From: Solanum dulcamara
Taxonomy: Eukaryota; Streptophyta; Magnoliopsida; Solanales; Solanaceae
Direction of reading: 5' to 3'
NCBI RefSeq assembly: GCF_947179165.1
Contig: NC_077241.1
Span: 33,599,246-33,663,245 of the forward strand
DNA length: 64,000 bases
The number at the start of each line of letters is the position of its first letter. The first letter of the stretch is position 1. The notes beneath the pieces were generated by a model that saw only the letters and a list, made by a program, of their open reading frames with translations, did not search any database and was not told the DNA's origin. The translations under genes and the position numbers were made by a program. Of the stretch, positions 1 to 11,387 are shown in pieces.

Positions 1-655
1 TTATGTTGGATTCCATGTAATAGCTTGCATGGTCTTAAATGTCGGTTGTAGTAATCTCCCCACAAATGAATATTTCAAATGTTATTTAATTTATTGGTCA
101 TGCATGCATTTCACTATATTCTATACTATATTAATGTTCTAATGTTTCTTCAATGTTAATGCATGCCTACATACTTAGTACATTCAAAGTACACACTCTT
201 TTTCCTACATGATATCACCATGTAGGGACCGACATTGATCTACATTCACCCCACGTGGCTAGTTGATTTAGTTAAAGGCTACCTAGTTTGTGAGTTCCTA
301 TTTTTTGGGAACAATATTCTTTTCCTTTTCTAACTTATGTTATTTAATGACTTATGAATACCTTTCATGGTTCGTATTTTCATTTCAATTGAGGTTAATC
401 TAGGAACATATATTCACCCTAGCCAAGTATATAAGTAGAGGTGTGTTTTGGACATAAATGGATAATGTTTTGAAGTTGTTAATGACATTTGTTCTATGTT
501 GATTCCCTTAGTCCCTCTACCCCTTTTTTTATTTTTACTTATTGTTTATTTCAGTACCTATGAGAAGCTACACAAATGCTAAGAGGCTTTGGTAAGGTAC
601 CTCTGGGTGTCTCATTCGCCGTGTCGTGTCTAGGCCATAGGATTGGGTCCTGACA
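1..655 (+). repeat. Family A LTR, 3' part, cut by the window edge
   Basis: This is the end of a gypsy LTR. It aligns by eye to the last 700 bases of the complete family A LTR that ends at 15950, sharing the 'catggtcttaaat' start, the 'cttagtacattcaaagtac' stretch and the 'cctctgggtgtctc' block. It closes on TGACA at 651-655, the usual LTR 3' terminus, and a primer-binding site follows at once. It is therefore the 5' LTR of the gag-protease remnant downstream. Confidence 0.85.
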
Positions 656-656
656 T

Positions 657-674
657 ACTTGGTAATAGCGCTCG
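657..674 (+). other. Degenerate tRNA primer-binding site
   Basis: One base after the LTR end is 'acttggtaatagcgctc', a decayed form of TTGGTATCAGAGC. That sequence in plant gypsy elements pairs with the 3' end of initiator Met-tRNA to prime minus-strand DNA synthesis. Several substitutions would weaken pairing. Confidence 0.7.
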
Positions 675-857
675 ATGTTTTGAATGGTTCTTAGAGTCCA
701 ACATACCATATCGAATAGGGTTTTATTCATGGTTGTGAAGCTCGCCATAACTATGAATAGGAGACTACGGAACGTTTAGGAAACTTTTCCCTTTTTTCAT
801 GCTTCATGTCGTGTCTTAGAGTTATCCTAAGATTTTCTTTAACTAATGAATCTTTTT

Positions 858-871
858 GTGTCTTCTAGATT
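858..871 (+). promoter_or_regulatory. Candidate 3' splice acceptor before gag
   Basis: A pyrimidine-rich run ends in TCTTCTAG at 863-870, two bases before the gag ATG at 872. Minus-strand gag M1 has TCTGTTAG at the same distance from its start. Together with splice-donor-like sites inside the LTRs, this suggests a leader intron. It is inferred from sequence only. Confidence 0.45.
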
Positions 872-1955
872 ATGCCTCTAAGAAGATTACATCCAAAAAC
901 AGAAAGGACCAAGCTCCTTTGGTTCCTGAAGTTGCACATCATAAAGAAGGAGTTAAGCATGCAGAGTTTTGCAACATCATCAATTTGTTAGCTCAAGCCG
1001 TAGCTAACCAAACTATCCAAGACATTGTTCTTCCTTCTCCTCCTTAAGTGCCTACTTTGGCTTCTAGAATTTGGGACTTCAAGAGAATAAATCCACTCCA
1101 GTTTGATGGTTCTAAGGTAGATGAGCATCCTTTAGAGTTTATTGAGGAAGTCTATCAGATTATGGCTATTATGGGTGTGCCTCCAAATGAGAAGGTCGAG
1201 CTAGTGGCATATCAACTCAAATGTGTACCAAGGGTTTGGTACGAGTAATGAGTTATTGAGAGGGGTGAATATATAGAGCCTATAGATTAGGAAGAGTTTA
1301 AGGGTGCCTTCCCAAAATCGCTTCTTTTGTTTAGAGCTAAGGTAGACAAATATCCAAGAGTTCATTAACCTTTTCCAAGGGAGAATGAGTGTGAGGGAAT
1401 ATTCCCTTAAATTCACTAAATTATATAAGTATGCTCCTTGCATGATCTCTAGCCCAAGGGCAAGGATGAGCAAGGTCATGTTTGGCATTTCTGGTTTGGA
1501 ATCAAAATAGTGCAAGATGGCTATGTTGATCAAAGAGATGGAAATCTCCCGACTCATGTCATATGTGGAACAAAATAAGGATGATAAGTTGAGGGAGAGG
1601 TCAAAAAGGTTCAAGAAGGATAGAGTTGATGGTGCAGGGTTTAATCATCAAAGGTCCATATATGATGGTAGTGGAAAAGGCTAAGGTGGGAAATAATTTG
1701 TAGGACAAGGTTCCATCGATGGTCCTCCACCAAAGTTCAACAAAGACAAGAGTGCTAGCCCGATGGTTCCAAGAGAGAATGTTGGTGCTCAAGCTTTCTC
1801 TGCTTGCAAGAAGTGTGGAATAACTCACAAAGGGGAATGCTTAGCCGGCTCGAATGCATGATTCAAGTGTGTTAAACCGGGTCACGAAGCTAGAGATTGT
1901 AGAGGTGTTGGTGTTAGGACTCAAGGACAAATTACTCATGGTCAACTAGATTAAG
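872..1955 (+). pseudogene. gag: Gag polyprotein remnant (family A chromovirus)
   Basis: Gag forms the virus-like particle and its zinc knuckle packages element RNA. The start matches other family members (ATG CCT CTA AGA AGA). A frameshift near codon 12 moves the conserved reading to the frame of the 856-1047 open stretch. A TAA at 1045 precedes the capsid core, whose hallmark 'RIWDFKRINP' and 'PRVWYE' segments lie at 1066-1248. Later stops (1246-1251, 1288) and shifts follow. The basic region and knuckles lie at 1590-1905: CKKCGITHKGEC is intact, while the second knuckle (..FKCVKPGHEARDC) has its first cysteine codon changed to TGA at 1859. The protein cannot be made as one piece. Confidence 0.88.
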
Positions 1956-1974
1956 GAAATATCCAGCGTACCAA

Positions 1975-2340
1975 CCATTTTTATTTCTTGGATGGGAGAG
2001 AAGAGGTTGTGGAAGCACCTGATGTTGTTAGCGGTATATTTAAGGTCTTTGTATTTGATATGTATGCTTTATTTGATTTGGGTGCCAATTTGTCGTTTGT
2101 TACTCTATTACATGCTAATAGGTTTGATGTGTTACCTGAAATGTTAATAGAGTCGTATTTGGTGTCTACCCCTGTTAGTGAGTTAGTTGTTGTAGAAAGG
2201 TCTATAAGGGTTGTCTTGTGTCTGTCTTGCATAAAATTTTTTCTTGTGATCTCATTGAGCTTGACATGGAAGATTTTGATGTTATTCTTGGGATGGATTT
2301 TTGCATACATCTTTTGCTTTTATAGATTATTGAACTCGTA
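1975..2340 (+). pseudogene. Retropepsin-type protease remnant
   Basis: This aspartic protease would cleave the gag-pol polyprotein. The flap and active-site region reads 'YALFDLGANLSFVT' near 2062-2100. The catalytic D-S-G triad motif is D-L-G, so the serine is lost. Downstream comes the family sequence corresponding to 'DFDVILGMDFLHT', but a frameshift around 2205 splits it between frames. It follows gag directly, in the usual gypsy order, and the equivalent domain in M1 at 40430-40730 is similar. It is certainly non-functional. Confidence 0.82.
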
Positions 2341-2545
2341 GAGTCAAGTCAATTTCCAAATGAGTCTGTTCTTGAATAGAAGGGTCATGATTTGGTCATC
2401 AAGGGTAGATTCATTTCCTGTAGTAAGTCGTGAAAGTTGATTGCTAAGGGTTGCATCTACCACATTGTTAGGTTTAGGTATTTTGACTCTGAAGGTCCTT
2501 CTCCTGAGTCAGTCCCCATGATTAATGACTCAACTAATGGGTGAT
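2341..2545 (+). pseudogene. Protease-RT linker, truncated
   Basis: The linker that normally joins protease to RT is recognisable by 'SVLEWKGHDLVIKGR'-like and 'ESVPMINDST'-like segments, also present in the family B element at 16200-16380. It stops being recognisable at about 2540, where unrelated LTR-like DNA starts. RT, RNase H and integrase are missing, so the element was cut here by a later deletion or rearrangement. Confidence 0.65.
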
Positions 2546-3472
2546 GCAATCTACGCATGCAGGCCTCTACTAACAGGTGATTCTTTTTCGTATGGTAACA
2601 CATAGTAATAGGACAATGGAATTTGTACTAACGGTCTCATGCCTCTAACCCAAGGTCCATTCGGTTCTAGGTTAACTCTCAGTGGAATATCCTACATAAT
2701 ATATTATAAGCTTTTCAAAAATCATAATTCATAAACTTCTTCATATGAATAACTCACTATTATGCGATTCATGTAATGTGGTGTAGACCTCCTATGAATA
2801 CAAATCCTTTTCATAAAAACATTGTTTGGGTATTAAGTCACCCTCTTCTTAAAACTTTCTTGAAACATCATTAAAACATAATTCAAGACCTTTCATGAGT
2901 CATTTATAAGCATGCATTGAAAATCACTTGAAATTCATGATCAAGACTTATTCATAAAAATAAGGTGAAAACTTGAATATATGACCAATTCACTTGGAAA
3001 TCATGAAATTGGATTGAAAACATGCATGATCATATAATTTATATGAACCCATACATAATTCATGAAAATAATATCAATTGGAAGCTAATTGAAAATACCA
3101 TAATCCATATCATGAACTCTAAAGATCAATGTAGGAAAATTCATGGAAAAACCCTTATATTCCATGTAATAAGCATTAATATACATTAAAATAGATGCAT
3201 AATCATAATTTCAATCATAATTCATGTAATTCAAATAGATATCATAAAACCCATAAAAATAAATACTTGCATTTGTCAAAAAGATGAGAATTTATTGCGC
3301 TACATGGGTGAAAGGTACCCTTGGATCAATTATCCACATACATTGAATAAGAAGACCAAAGAACCTTGAATAAATTTAGTCTTTTGATGGAGAACTTGAG
3401 AGATTCCTTGAATGTCTTCAATGGAGTTTTTGAGAGATTTTGTAGAGAGAGAATTATTCAAAATAGGTGAAT
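2546..3472 (-). repeat. LTR fragment in minus orientation
   Basis: No coding frame is seen. The reverse complement carries pieces of the LTR body: 'taacctagaaccgaatgg' resembles family A at 15009, 'gaagagggtgacttaata' resembles family B at 4692, and leader-like 'tctccatcaaaag' resembles the R region of the other LTRs. It is the DNA into which the family B element inserted, its last bases being the TGAAT target site. The first 90 bases (2546-2640) are not explained. Confidence 0.5.
3468..3472. repeat. Target-site duplication TGAAT, left copy
   Basis: TGAAT directly precedes the family B 5' LTR and is repeated exactly at 21767-21771 after its 3' LTR. Five-base duplications are the rule for gypsy integrase. 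Confidence 0.85.
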
Positions 3473-5729
3473 TATAAGACCTCGGAGGTTGGAAAGGCAG
3501 AAAATGAGGTACAAAAGAGGAAATTCCAAATAATGTTGCTTTTTGGCACTACATGATGACCATGAGGGATATCACAGACCATACCTCTTAACATAGTGAG
3601 TGGTGAGCCACCATGGTCAGGGTTCTAAAACTCAGTCCTGTAAGGAAAGGACCACTATAAGAGACCACGGGCTGTAGTGAGCATCATGAGCCATGGTGCC
3701 CTTCTTACTAACCCTTGCGTTGAGACCCGCAGATTTCTACTCCAAGGCAGGGACCATGCTTGACCACCACGGGTTGTATAACCTTCAAGAACAGTGTTGG
3801 GTCTTGTGGTAATCACCCATGCAGATATCCATGACAAGTTCCTTACAACGACTCTCACCATAGGCCGTGGTGACCTACACGAACCATCATGGTCTCCGTG
3901 AGGAAGGTCCTGAATATTTTACCTTCCTTATATGTTAAATATAGTTACCATGGAAACCACCACGGGGAGTGGTAAAGTTAATGGACCGTTGTGTGTCCTC
4001 CGCCCAGTCTCAATTTTCAGTTTTAATGAGGGTTATTTTAGTCTTTTCCCTATACTTCTTTAATTAATGTGGAAGAGTTTTGGGACTAAATTCCTAACTA
4101 TTAACTACCCTAAAGTCTTCTAACCTTCTTATTCTACAACGTAACTCCTAATATCTAAAACCCTCTCTCCCAAGTTTTCTCTCAAGATCTTCTTCTCCCT
4201 CAAGAAATTCAAAAGGGTTCTTCAAGGTCGTGCTTTCAATCTTTACAAATTATCTCTAATCAAGGTCAAGGTATATGGGACTTCATCCATGGTCTTCTTA
4301 AGCCAATGGAATCCCAAAGATTTCTTCTCAATTATCTTATGATTTTTTCAATTAAAGGCCCTAATTTCATTATCTTCATTGGGTCTTCTCAATTATGATA
4401 TGTATCTATGTTATTAGCCTAATTATGAGAACTTCACATCATCTTGCATGATTTGAAGTTTATGAATGACCCATGCTATATTGTAGTTTCAAGTATAATT
4501 TATGAGATATGATCATAATTTTTGATGTTATTTTAATACAAGCTTTATAAATGAGTTTAAAGAAGCTTTATGCAATGAAGATTATAAATGCCTTATGAAA
4601 AGTTATTGAAAAATATTTTATGATGTTTCAAGCAAGTATAATGAAGAGTGACTTGAGATCCTTAAATGTGAATCAAGACTCTAATTAAAAGGGTGACTTA
4701 AGATCCTTATTGAGGAAGGTGACTTAAGACCCTAAAGATATTGGTGGAAGGTCTACATCCACATCACATGAATTAATGGATAATGAGCTATTTCCATGAA
4801 CAAGTTTCTATGAATTATGATTATGAAAATCTTATGATTACAACAAGTATGATTTATGAGGTGATGTACTTAGCACCGAGTGGACCTTGGGGTGGGGGCT
4901 CGACCTAAGCCCTAGTGGCAACCTCTAGTATCTTAAACTACTTTGCCACCATAGGTTATGCAATATAACCTAGATGATGTATCCACATATATCACATGAT
5001 GATAATAATTGGACGGAGCCTACCTTGAAAAGTATCCTCCCCCCTTCTTGATGTGGGGATCATCAAATTCCATATAATTACTCGCATGGTTTTAATATCG
5101 GTTACGGTTATCTACCACAGATGTAAGTTCTTATGATAATTATGAGATTGTTTAATGCATTAACTAATGAGATAAATGTTTTAATATTTTCATGACTTTA
5201 CACATGTTTTAAAGATATTGGTCTTGCATCTAATGATTTATATTGACTATGTCGTATGTTCATTATTCATGGATCTTCTCACATACTTATTATATTCCAT
5301 GTACTAACGTATTTTGCCTATATCATAATATAGAGACTGGCGATCACGTTCATCCTCCTCATGCTCGTGGCTAGAGTATTACTATTATTTCCTCATTATT
5401 GGTGAGTCCTCACAGTTCGAGGACATGACACTTATTTCATACTTTTATAGTTTTACTTCATTCTTTATATTGTCTATATGAGTGTGCTAGGAGCTTATCT
5501 TATATCCTCATCAAGTTATTAGAGGCATGTTAGATAGTAAAAGAGTCTATGTTGTCGTTCTGCATTTTAAGACTTACGTTCTATTTGAGATTTATTTCCA
5601 TATCTTAGTTTAGATTTATTTTTTAATTTCCTTATGTATGCTCATAAATATTATGCTAAGAGGCTTGGTTAGAGTCCTTCGGGATTCTAATCTCCGTGTT
5701 ACGACTAAGCCTAGGTTCGTGTCATGACA
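3473..5729 (+). repeat. Family B 5' LTR
   Basis: It pairs with the LTR at 19500-21766 over its whole length (2257 against 2267 bases). It starts TATAAGACC (originally TGTAAGACC) and ends TGACA before a primer site. The U3 part is rich in CCACGG/CCATGG motifs; a TATA-like 'cctatact' lies at 4050 and a splice-donor-like AAG/GTATAT at 4271. The short ORF on the other strand inside it is not a gene. Confidence 0.88.
3540..4015 (+). promoter_or_regulatory. U3 array of CCATGG/CCACGG inverted motifs
   Basis: The motifs gaccatg, gaccacgg, ccatggt and caccacgg recur in both orientations roughly every 20-50 bases between the LTR start and the TATA-like box. The same type of array is found in the 3' LTR (19575-19990), in the M1 3' LTR (28555-29010) and at 62900-63330. 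It may bind host factors or form hairpins; its role is unknown. Confidence 0.6.
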
Positions 5730-5730
5730 A

Positions 5731-5748
5731 ACTTAGTATCAGAGCACA
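5731..5748 (+). other. Primer-binding site, copy 1
   Basis: 'acttagtatcagagcaca' follows the LTR end TGACA by one base and matches the initiator Met-tRNA primer consensus except for one G to A change. Confidence 0.85.
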
Positions 5749-5884
5749 TGGTTCAAAGTGTCTTAGGGACTCTAACATGCCACGTCCAGTAGAGTATTTT
5801 TCATCATTATAAAGTGCGCCACATCTATGAATGGGTATCTATAAGGCATCTTAGGAAATACTTCACTTATTTCATGATCTCATC

Positions 5885-6638
5885 ATGCCTCCACGAAGAG
5901 CCCCTATTCGAAGAAATATTGAAGAGGAGCCATAAGCTCCAAATGCTCCCTTGGATGATCAAGTGACTAATATGGAGTTCCAATCCACCTCTCAAATGCT
6001 ATCTCTAGCTGTTACCACTCAAGTAAATCAAGTGGTAGATGCTCCTCCCTATGTGACTATTTCGGCTTCGAGGGTTTGAGATTTCATTAGGATGAACCCT
6101 CTTGAGTTTCATGGATTCAACATTGATGAGGATCCCCAAGATATTATCGATGAGTTGTACAATATTTTTGAGATTATGGGAGTGTCTTTTGTGGATAAGG
6201 AGGAATTGGCGGCCTATAAACTCAAAAAGGTGTCACTCAAGTGTGGTATAAACAATGGAAAGACAAAAGGGTTGAAGAGAGTCCCATAGGTTGGGAAAAG
6301 TTCAAAGTTACATTTCTTGATCACTTCTTTCCATTTGAATTAAAGAAGGCAAAGGTGTTGGAATTTATCAACCTCATGCAAGGGAACATGAGTGTTAGGT
6401 AGTATGTCCTTAAGTTCATAAAATTATCCAAATATGCTCCATCTTTGGTAGCCGACTCTCGTACCTAAATGAGTAAGTTTATTTCGATAGTGTCAGACTT
6501 GGTTATGAAAGAGTGGAGAACTGCTATGCTCATCTAGAGGATTGACATCTGTCGATTTACAACCTATTCCAAGCAAACTGAAGGAGAAAAGACTCTTATT
6601 ACTCTTTCCATGGCAAAGTCAGCAACGTAGCCCGAAGA
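5885..6638 (+). pseudogene. gag: Family B gag, 5' part, copy 1
   Basis: It starts at ATG 5885 with a basic N-terminus (MPPRRAPIRR). The capsid segment 'RMNPLEFHGF', then 'DIIDELYNIFEIMGV' and 'KEELAAYKLKKV', is clear at 6092-6230. In-frame stops occur after codon 16 (5933) and at 6078, and a frameshift follows near 6240. It ends at the sequence for 'TLITLSMAKSAT', where it joins the LTR end of the second tandem unit. It has no zinc knuckle and cannot package RNA. Confidence 0.85.
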
Positions 6639-7145
6639 GCATCCAATGATTTATATTGACTATGTCATATGTTCATTATTCATGCATCTTCTCACATACT
6701 TAGTACATTCCATGTACTAACGCATTTTTCCTATATCATAATATCGGGACTGACAATCATGTTCATCATCCTCGTGCTCGTGGCTAGAGTATTGCTATTA
6801 GCTCCTCATTGTTGGTGAGTCCTCACAGTTCGAGGACATGACACTTATTTCTTACTTTTATAGATTTACTTCATTCTTTATGTTGTCTATATTAGTAAGC
6901 TAGGATCTTGTCTTATGCTCCTATCAAGTTATTAGAGACATGTTAGATAGTAAAAGAGTCTATGTTGTCATTCTGTATTTTGAGACTTGCGTTCTGTTTG
7001 ATATTTAGTTTCCGTATCTTAGTTTAGCTTTATTTCTTAATTTTCTTATGTATTCTCATAAATGTTATGCTAAGAGGCTTGGTTAGAGTCCTTTGGGTTT
7101 CTAATAGCCGTGTTACGACTAGGCTCTAGGTTCGTATCGTAACAA
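6639..7145 (+). repeat. Duplicated family B LTR end, unit 2
   Basis: It repeats the last part of the 5' LTR (5226-5729) and ends 'tatcgtaaca' before a second primer site. It has no LTR start of its own, so it is an internal duplication and not a solo LTR. Confidence 0.85.
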
Positions 7146-7146
7146 A

Positions 7147-7164
7147 CTTGGTATCAGAGTACAA
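7147..7164 (+). other. Primer-binding site, copy 2
   Basis: 'acttggtatcagagtaca' is the best preserved of the three primer sites in this element, with TTGGTATCAGAG intact. Confidence 0.85.
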
Positions 7165-7311
7165 GGTTCAAGTGTCTTAGGGACTCTAACATGACATGTC
7201 GAGTAGAGTCTTGTTCATCATTGTGAAATATGATACATCTATGAATGGGTGTCTATAAGGCGTCATAGGAAAGACTTCACTTCTTTCATGATCTCATCAT
7301 GCTATAGAATC

Positions 7312-8010
7312 ATGCCTCCACGAAGAGCTCCCATTCGAAGAAATATTAAAGAGGATCCATAAGATCCAAACGCTCCCTAGGATGATCAAGTGACTAATAT
7401 GGAGTTCCAAGATGCCTCTCAAATACTAGCCCAAGCTATTACTACTCAAGTGAATTGAGGAGTAGATGCTCCTCTCAAGATTCATGGATCAAAGGTTGAT
7501 ATGGATCCCCAATACATTACTGATGAGTTGTACAATATTGTTGAGATTATGGGAGTGTCTTTGGAGGAGAAGGCAGAATTGGCGGCTTATCAACTCAAAA
7601 AGGTGTCCTTAAGTGTGGTATAACCAATGGAAATCCCAAATGGTTGAAGAGGGTACCATAGGTTGGAAAAAGTTCAAAGTTACATTTCTTGATCACTTAT
7701 TTACACTTGAATTAAGGGAGGCAAACGTGTTGGAATTTATCAACCTCAAGCAAGGGAACATGAGTGTTAGATAGTATGACCTCAAGTTTACAAAATTGTC
7801 CAAATATGCTCCATTCTTGGTAGCTGACTCTCATACCCGAATGAGCAAGTTTATTTCGGGAGCATCATACTTGGTTATGAAAGAATGGTAAACCGCTATG
7901 CTCATCTAGAAGATTGACATCTCTTGACTTATGACCTATGCCAAGCAAACTGAATGAGAAAAGACTCTCATTACTCTTTCCATGGCAAAGTCAGCATCTT
8001 AGCCCAAAAA
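7312..8010 (+). pseudogene. gag: Family B gag, 5' part, copy 2
   Basis: It starts at ATG 7312 (MPPRRAPIRRNIKED). An in-frame stop follows within 20 codons. A deletion of about 54 bases near 7474 removes the segment between the N-terminus and the capsid 'FHGSK' region that copy 3 keeps. The rest ('DELYNIVEIMGVSLEEKAELAAYQLKK') is recognisable, then frames break at the tryptophan-rich segment. It ends at the junction with tandem unit 3. A candidate splice acceptor (gctatag) stands at 7300-7306, six bases before the ATG. Confidence 0.85.
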
Positions 8011-8523
8011 GCATCCAATGATTTATTTTGACTATGTCGTATGTTCATTATTCATGCATCTTCTCATATACCTATTACATTCTATGTAATAACGCATTTT
8101 GCCTACATTGTATCATAATATAGAGACTGACGATCACATTCATCCTTCTCACGCTCATGGCTAGATTATTGCTATCAGTTCCTTATTATTGGTGAGTCCT
8201 CATAGGTCGAGGACATGACACTTATTTCTTACATTTATAGTTTTACTTCATTCTTTATATTGTCTATATGAGTGAGCTAGGAGCTTGTCTTATTCCCCCA
8301 TCAAGTTACTAGAGGCATCTTAGATAGTAAAAGAGTCTATGTTGTCGTTCCTCATTTTGAGATTAGAGTTCTATATGAAATTTAGTTTCTGTATCTTGTT
8401 TTATATTTATTGATTAATTTCCTTATGTATGCTCATAAATATTATGCTAAGACTCTTGGTTAGAGTCCTTCAGAATTCTAATTGCCGTGTTATGACTAGG
8501 CCCTAGGTTCATGTCGTGACAAA
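8011..8523 (+). repeat. Duplicated family B LTR end, unit 3
   Basis: This is the third copy of the LTR terminus, ending 'catgtcgtgaca'. It is followed by the third primer site. Confidence 0.85.
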
Positions 8524-8524
8524 C

Positions 8525-8542
8525 TTAGTATCAGAGCACAAG
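8525..8542 (+). other. Primer-binding site, copy 3
   Basis: 'acttagtatcagagcaca' is identical to copy 1, with the same G to A change. This hints that unit 3 or its source was copied from the unit 1 lineage. Confidence 0.8.
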
Positions 8543-8688
8543 GTTGAAATATCTTAGGGACTCTAACATTCCACATTGAGTAAAGGATTTTTCATCATTT
8601 TGAAGCATGCCACATCTATGAAATGGTGTTTATAAGGCATCTTAGGAAAGACTTCACTTCTTTTATGATCTCATCATGTTATAAAATC

Positions 8689-9795
8689 ATTCCTCTACGA
8701 AGAGCTCCTATTCGAAGAAATGATGAACAGGATCCATAAACTCCAAACTCTCCCTTGGATGATCATGTGACTAATATAGAGTTCTAAGCCGTCTCTCAAA
8801 TGCTAGCCCATGCTATTACTACTCAAGTGAATCAAGGAGTAGATGCTCCTCCTAATGTCACTACTCTGGCTTTGAGGGTTAGAGATTTCACGAGGATGAA
8901 CCCTTCTGAGTTTCATGGATCTAAGGTTGATGAGGATACCCAAGACATTATTGATGAGTTGTACAATATTGTTGATATTATGGGAGTGTATTTTGAGGAG
9001 AAGGAGGAATTGGCGGCCTATCAATTCATAAGGTGTCGCTCAAGTATGTATAACCAATGGAAAAATGAAAGGGTTGAAGAGGGTACCATAGGTTGGGAAA
9101 AGTTCAAAGTTACATTTTTTGATCACTTCTTGCCACTTGAATTAAGGGAGGCAAAGGTGTTGGAATTTATCAACCTAAAGCAAGGGAACATGAATGTTAG
9201 ATAGTATGCCCTCAAGTTCACAAAATTGTCCAAATATGCTCTATCCTTTGTAACCGACTCTCGTACCCGAATGAGCAAGTTTATTTCAAGAGTACCGTAC
9301 TTGGTTATGAAAGAGTGGTGAACCGATATGATCATCAAGAAGATTGATATCTCTCGACTTATGACCTATGCCAAGCAAACTAAATAAGAAAATATTAAGT
9401 AGAGGAATGCAAGGGAGTCCAAGAGGGCTTGGTAGAAGGTGAGTTTTCCCATAACAACTCCGGTGGTGGTAATCGTCATTTCCAACAAGGCCAAAAGTTT
9501 CAAGGACAAGGTTCTTCAAACACTCTGGCTCCGAAATTTGAGAAGGAGAAGGTGCCTAATCCTAATGCACAAGGTGGTGTTATTGGACCTACTCTTCCTA
9601 AATGTACCAAGTGTGGGAAAAATCATAGAGGTAAATGTTTGGTAAGAATAGGGTGCACGCTTTAGATGCGGTAAGATGGTCTACAAGAATTCTGAATGTA
9701 CTAATAAGCGAAGAGTGGGGAGTCCTCAAGGTCAACCTATTCAAGGTGGAAAAATTCCACCAGGTGATGGCGCACGCCAAACTAGGTTCTATGCC
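8689..9795 (+). pseudogene. gag: Family B gag, copy 3, with zinc knuckle
   Basis: The start codon is changed to ATT (8689). The capsid part is open from 8800 to 9204: 'RVRDFTRMNPSEFHGSKVDED', the helix 'IIDELYNIVDIMGV', then 'HFLPLELREAKVLEFINLKQGNM'. After a TAG at 9202 the frame continues through 'EFSHNNSGGG' and a Gly/Gln-rich linker to a zinc knuckle 'CTKCGKNHRGKC' at 9604-9640. A second knuckle is degraded (..CGKMVYKNSEC..). This is the only one of the three gag copies that connects to protease, so it is the original 3' part of the gene. Confidence 0.87.
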
Positions 9796-9921
9796 CTTCA
9801 AGTTAGGCAAGAGGTTGAGGAGTCTTTTGATATTATCACAGGTATGTTAAAACTCTTCGACTTTTATGTTTATGAATTATTAGATTCAGGTGCTACTTTA
9901 TCATTTGTTACTCACTATCTT
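9796..9921 (+). pseudogene. Family B protease, first half
   Basis: The reading 'FDIITGMLKLFDFYVYELLDSGATLSFVTHY' holds an intact retropepsin D-S-G active site near 9883-9891. It is cut after 9921 by the nested family A element, which duplicated ATCTT, and resumes at 15951. This is the only protease in the window whose catalytic D-S-G is preserved, although the rest is broken. Confidence 0.85.
9917..9921. repeat. Target-site duplication ATCTT, left copy
   Basis: ATCTT ends the first protease half and recurs exactly at 15951-15955 after the family A 3' LTR. Removing the nested element and one copy restores the protease reading. Confidence 0.9.
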
Positions 9922-9989
9922 TATACAACCCCGAAAGTTGAAAAGTCCAAACAAAGGAAAGTTTCAAAAGAAATGGACTATCCCAGGGT

Positions 9990-10960
9990 TTACGACTTGG
10001 CTTACAAGTTATAGGGACTTCTACGGGTCGTAGGAAAGGCTCGTAGGAATGATATTGAGAGTTTGGAACTGATTTTACAAGTCAAATTGATGACTCATAG
10101 GAATGATGAAGACTCATAGAGTTAACCACTAATTTTGTTAAATTGACAAGCCTCAGTACCTTTTAAATGACTCAACAGAATGAGTCGTAGGGTGAGTTAC
10201 AAGTCGTAGAATAGGCTCAAAGGATTAGATCCCGAGTTATGATTTTTTACTAAGTGGAGGGGAAATTGATGAGTCATTTGTATGGCTCATAGGACAGTTG
10301 ACGACTCGTAAGGATGAGTTTTAGGGACCAAGTTTTATTCCAGTAGCCTATAATTTTGGAGCACTACTTTCACGACTCATATTGACGACTGTAGACTAAA
10401 TGACGAGTCGTAGAAGACATCCATAGTGTCGTAAATGGTGATATTAATTGTTCATATATTTTAAGGTCAATTCTTAAATGTGAGAATATATTTGGAGATG
10501 TTTTAAGGTCATAAGAATCCCCTAGCACAATGACGAGTTGAAAGCTTCCTTTCCGATTGAGTTTTGGTAAAAGATTTTACTTGGGTCAACTTCAAATAAT
10601 CATATCTTCTAGAATATAATCCATTAGGTATCAAATGAACAAAAAAATTGAAGTTATTTGAGTCCTCTTTCCAACTCCAATAATTTTGCCTCATTTGGAG
10701 TTTGGAGAAAAAGTTATGACTGCTTTACTAATGACTACCAAATCAGAAATTTTACAAGTCAAAGTTACGACTCGTAGGAAAAAGCTACAAATTGTAGAAA
10801 GAGTTACGACTCATAAACATGAGTCGTAAACAAAAATAAGAGGCTCAATTTGTTCAGTTTTTTTCAAGGGTTGCCAGGAGTAATTGGGTCTACGACCCAT
10901 AAACATTTTGACGACTCATAAGAGTGATTCATAGGGTCTTCCTATTAGATTTTTATGAGC
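9990..10960 (+). promoter_or_regulatory. U3 array of ACGAGTCGT/ACGACTCGT motifs
   Basis: More than a dozen near-palindromic words of the type gacgagtcgtag, gactcgtagga and gactcataag occur in both orientations upstream of the TATA-like box. The same array is at 13310-14270 in the 3' LTR, at 43200-43640 in the M1/M2 LTR and at 62100-62420. Family B carries a different motif at the corresponding place. Confidence 0.6.
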
Positions 10961-11343
10961 TATTTTTTGGCCTTTTTCCTATAAGTTCCTTAATATATGT
11001 GTACATTTTTAGGGCTATGTTCTCAACTATTTACTGCCCTAAGTATTCTTAAACTCTCATTTTCACACTATGTCCCAAATTCACAAAACCCTCCTCTCCC
11101 AAAGCTTCTCTCAAAGTCTTCTTCATCTCAAGCAAAAGCTAAGGTTCCATCAAAGATCTTCAACTCCCCATTTTTAAGCATTTCATTAGGGACTTATTCC
11201 CCAAGATATGTATATCACATCCATGGGTTCTTCCACACATGGAGCCCAAATATTTTTCTCAACTGAATATTTTAATTTTGAATGATGAAATCCTATGGGT
11301 TTTTACATGATGATTCCAAATGGTTTATTTGAAGCATATACAT

Positions 11344-11387
<44 letters not shown>

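Larger units (their letters stand above)
5226..9390 (+). repeat. Tandem triplication: LTR end, primer site and 5' gag
   Basis: Three units start at 5226, 6639 and 8011 with 'gcat(c/t)(c/t)aatgattta'. Each holds the last ~500 bases of the family B LTR, a primer site, the gag leader and about 700 bases of gag. At both internal junctions gag is fused to the middle of the LTR at the word 'gcatc(c/t)aatg'. Unit 2 lacks about 54 bases of gag. Only unit 3 runs on into the zinc knuckle. Confidence 0.88.

Noticed and set aside
1201..1614. 137-residue open frame on the minus strand
   Set aside because: It runs antisense to recognisable gag capsid and linker sequence and shows no known motif.
6639..8523. 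LTR ends inside family B interpreted as separate nested solo LTRs
   Set aside because: They lack LTR starts and target-site duplications, and both fuse to gag at the same word, so a tandem duplication explains them better.
5226..9390. Repeats that might suggest a satellite or CRISPR-like array
   Set aside because: There are only three 1.4-kb units, each with an LTR end, primer site and gag. This is an internal duplication of a retrotransposon.
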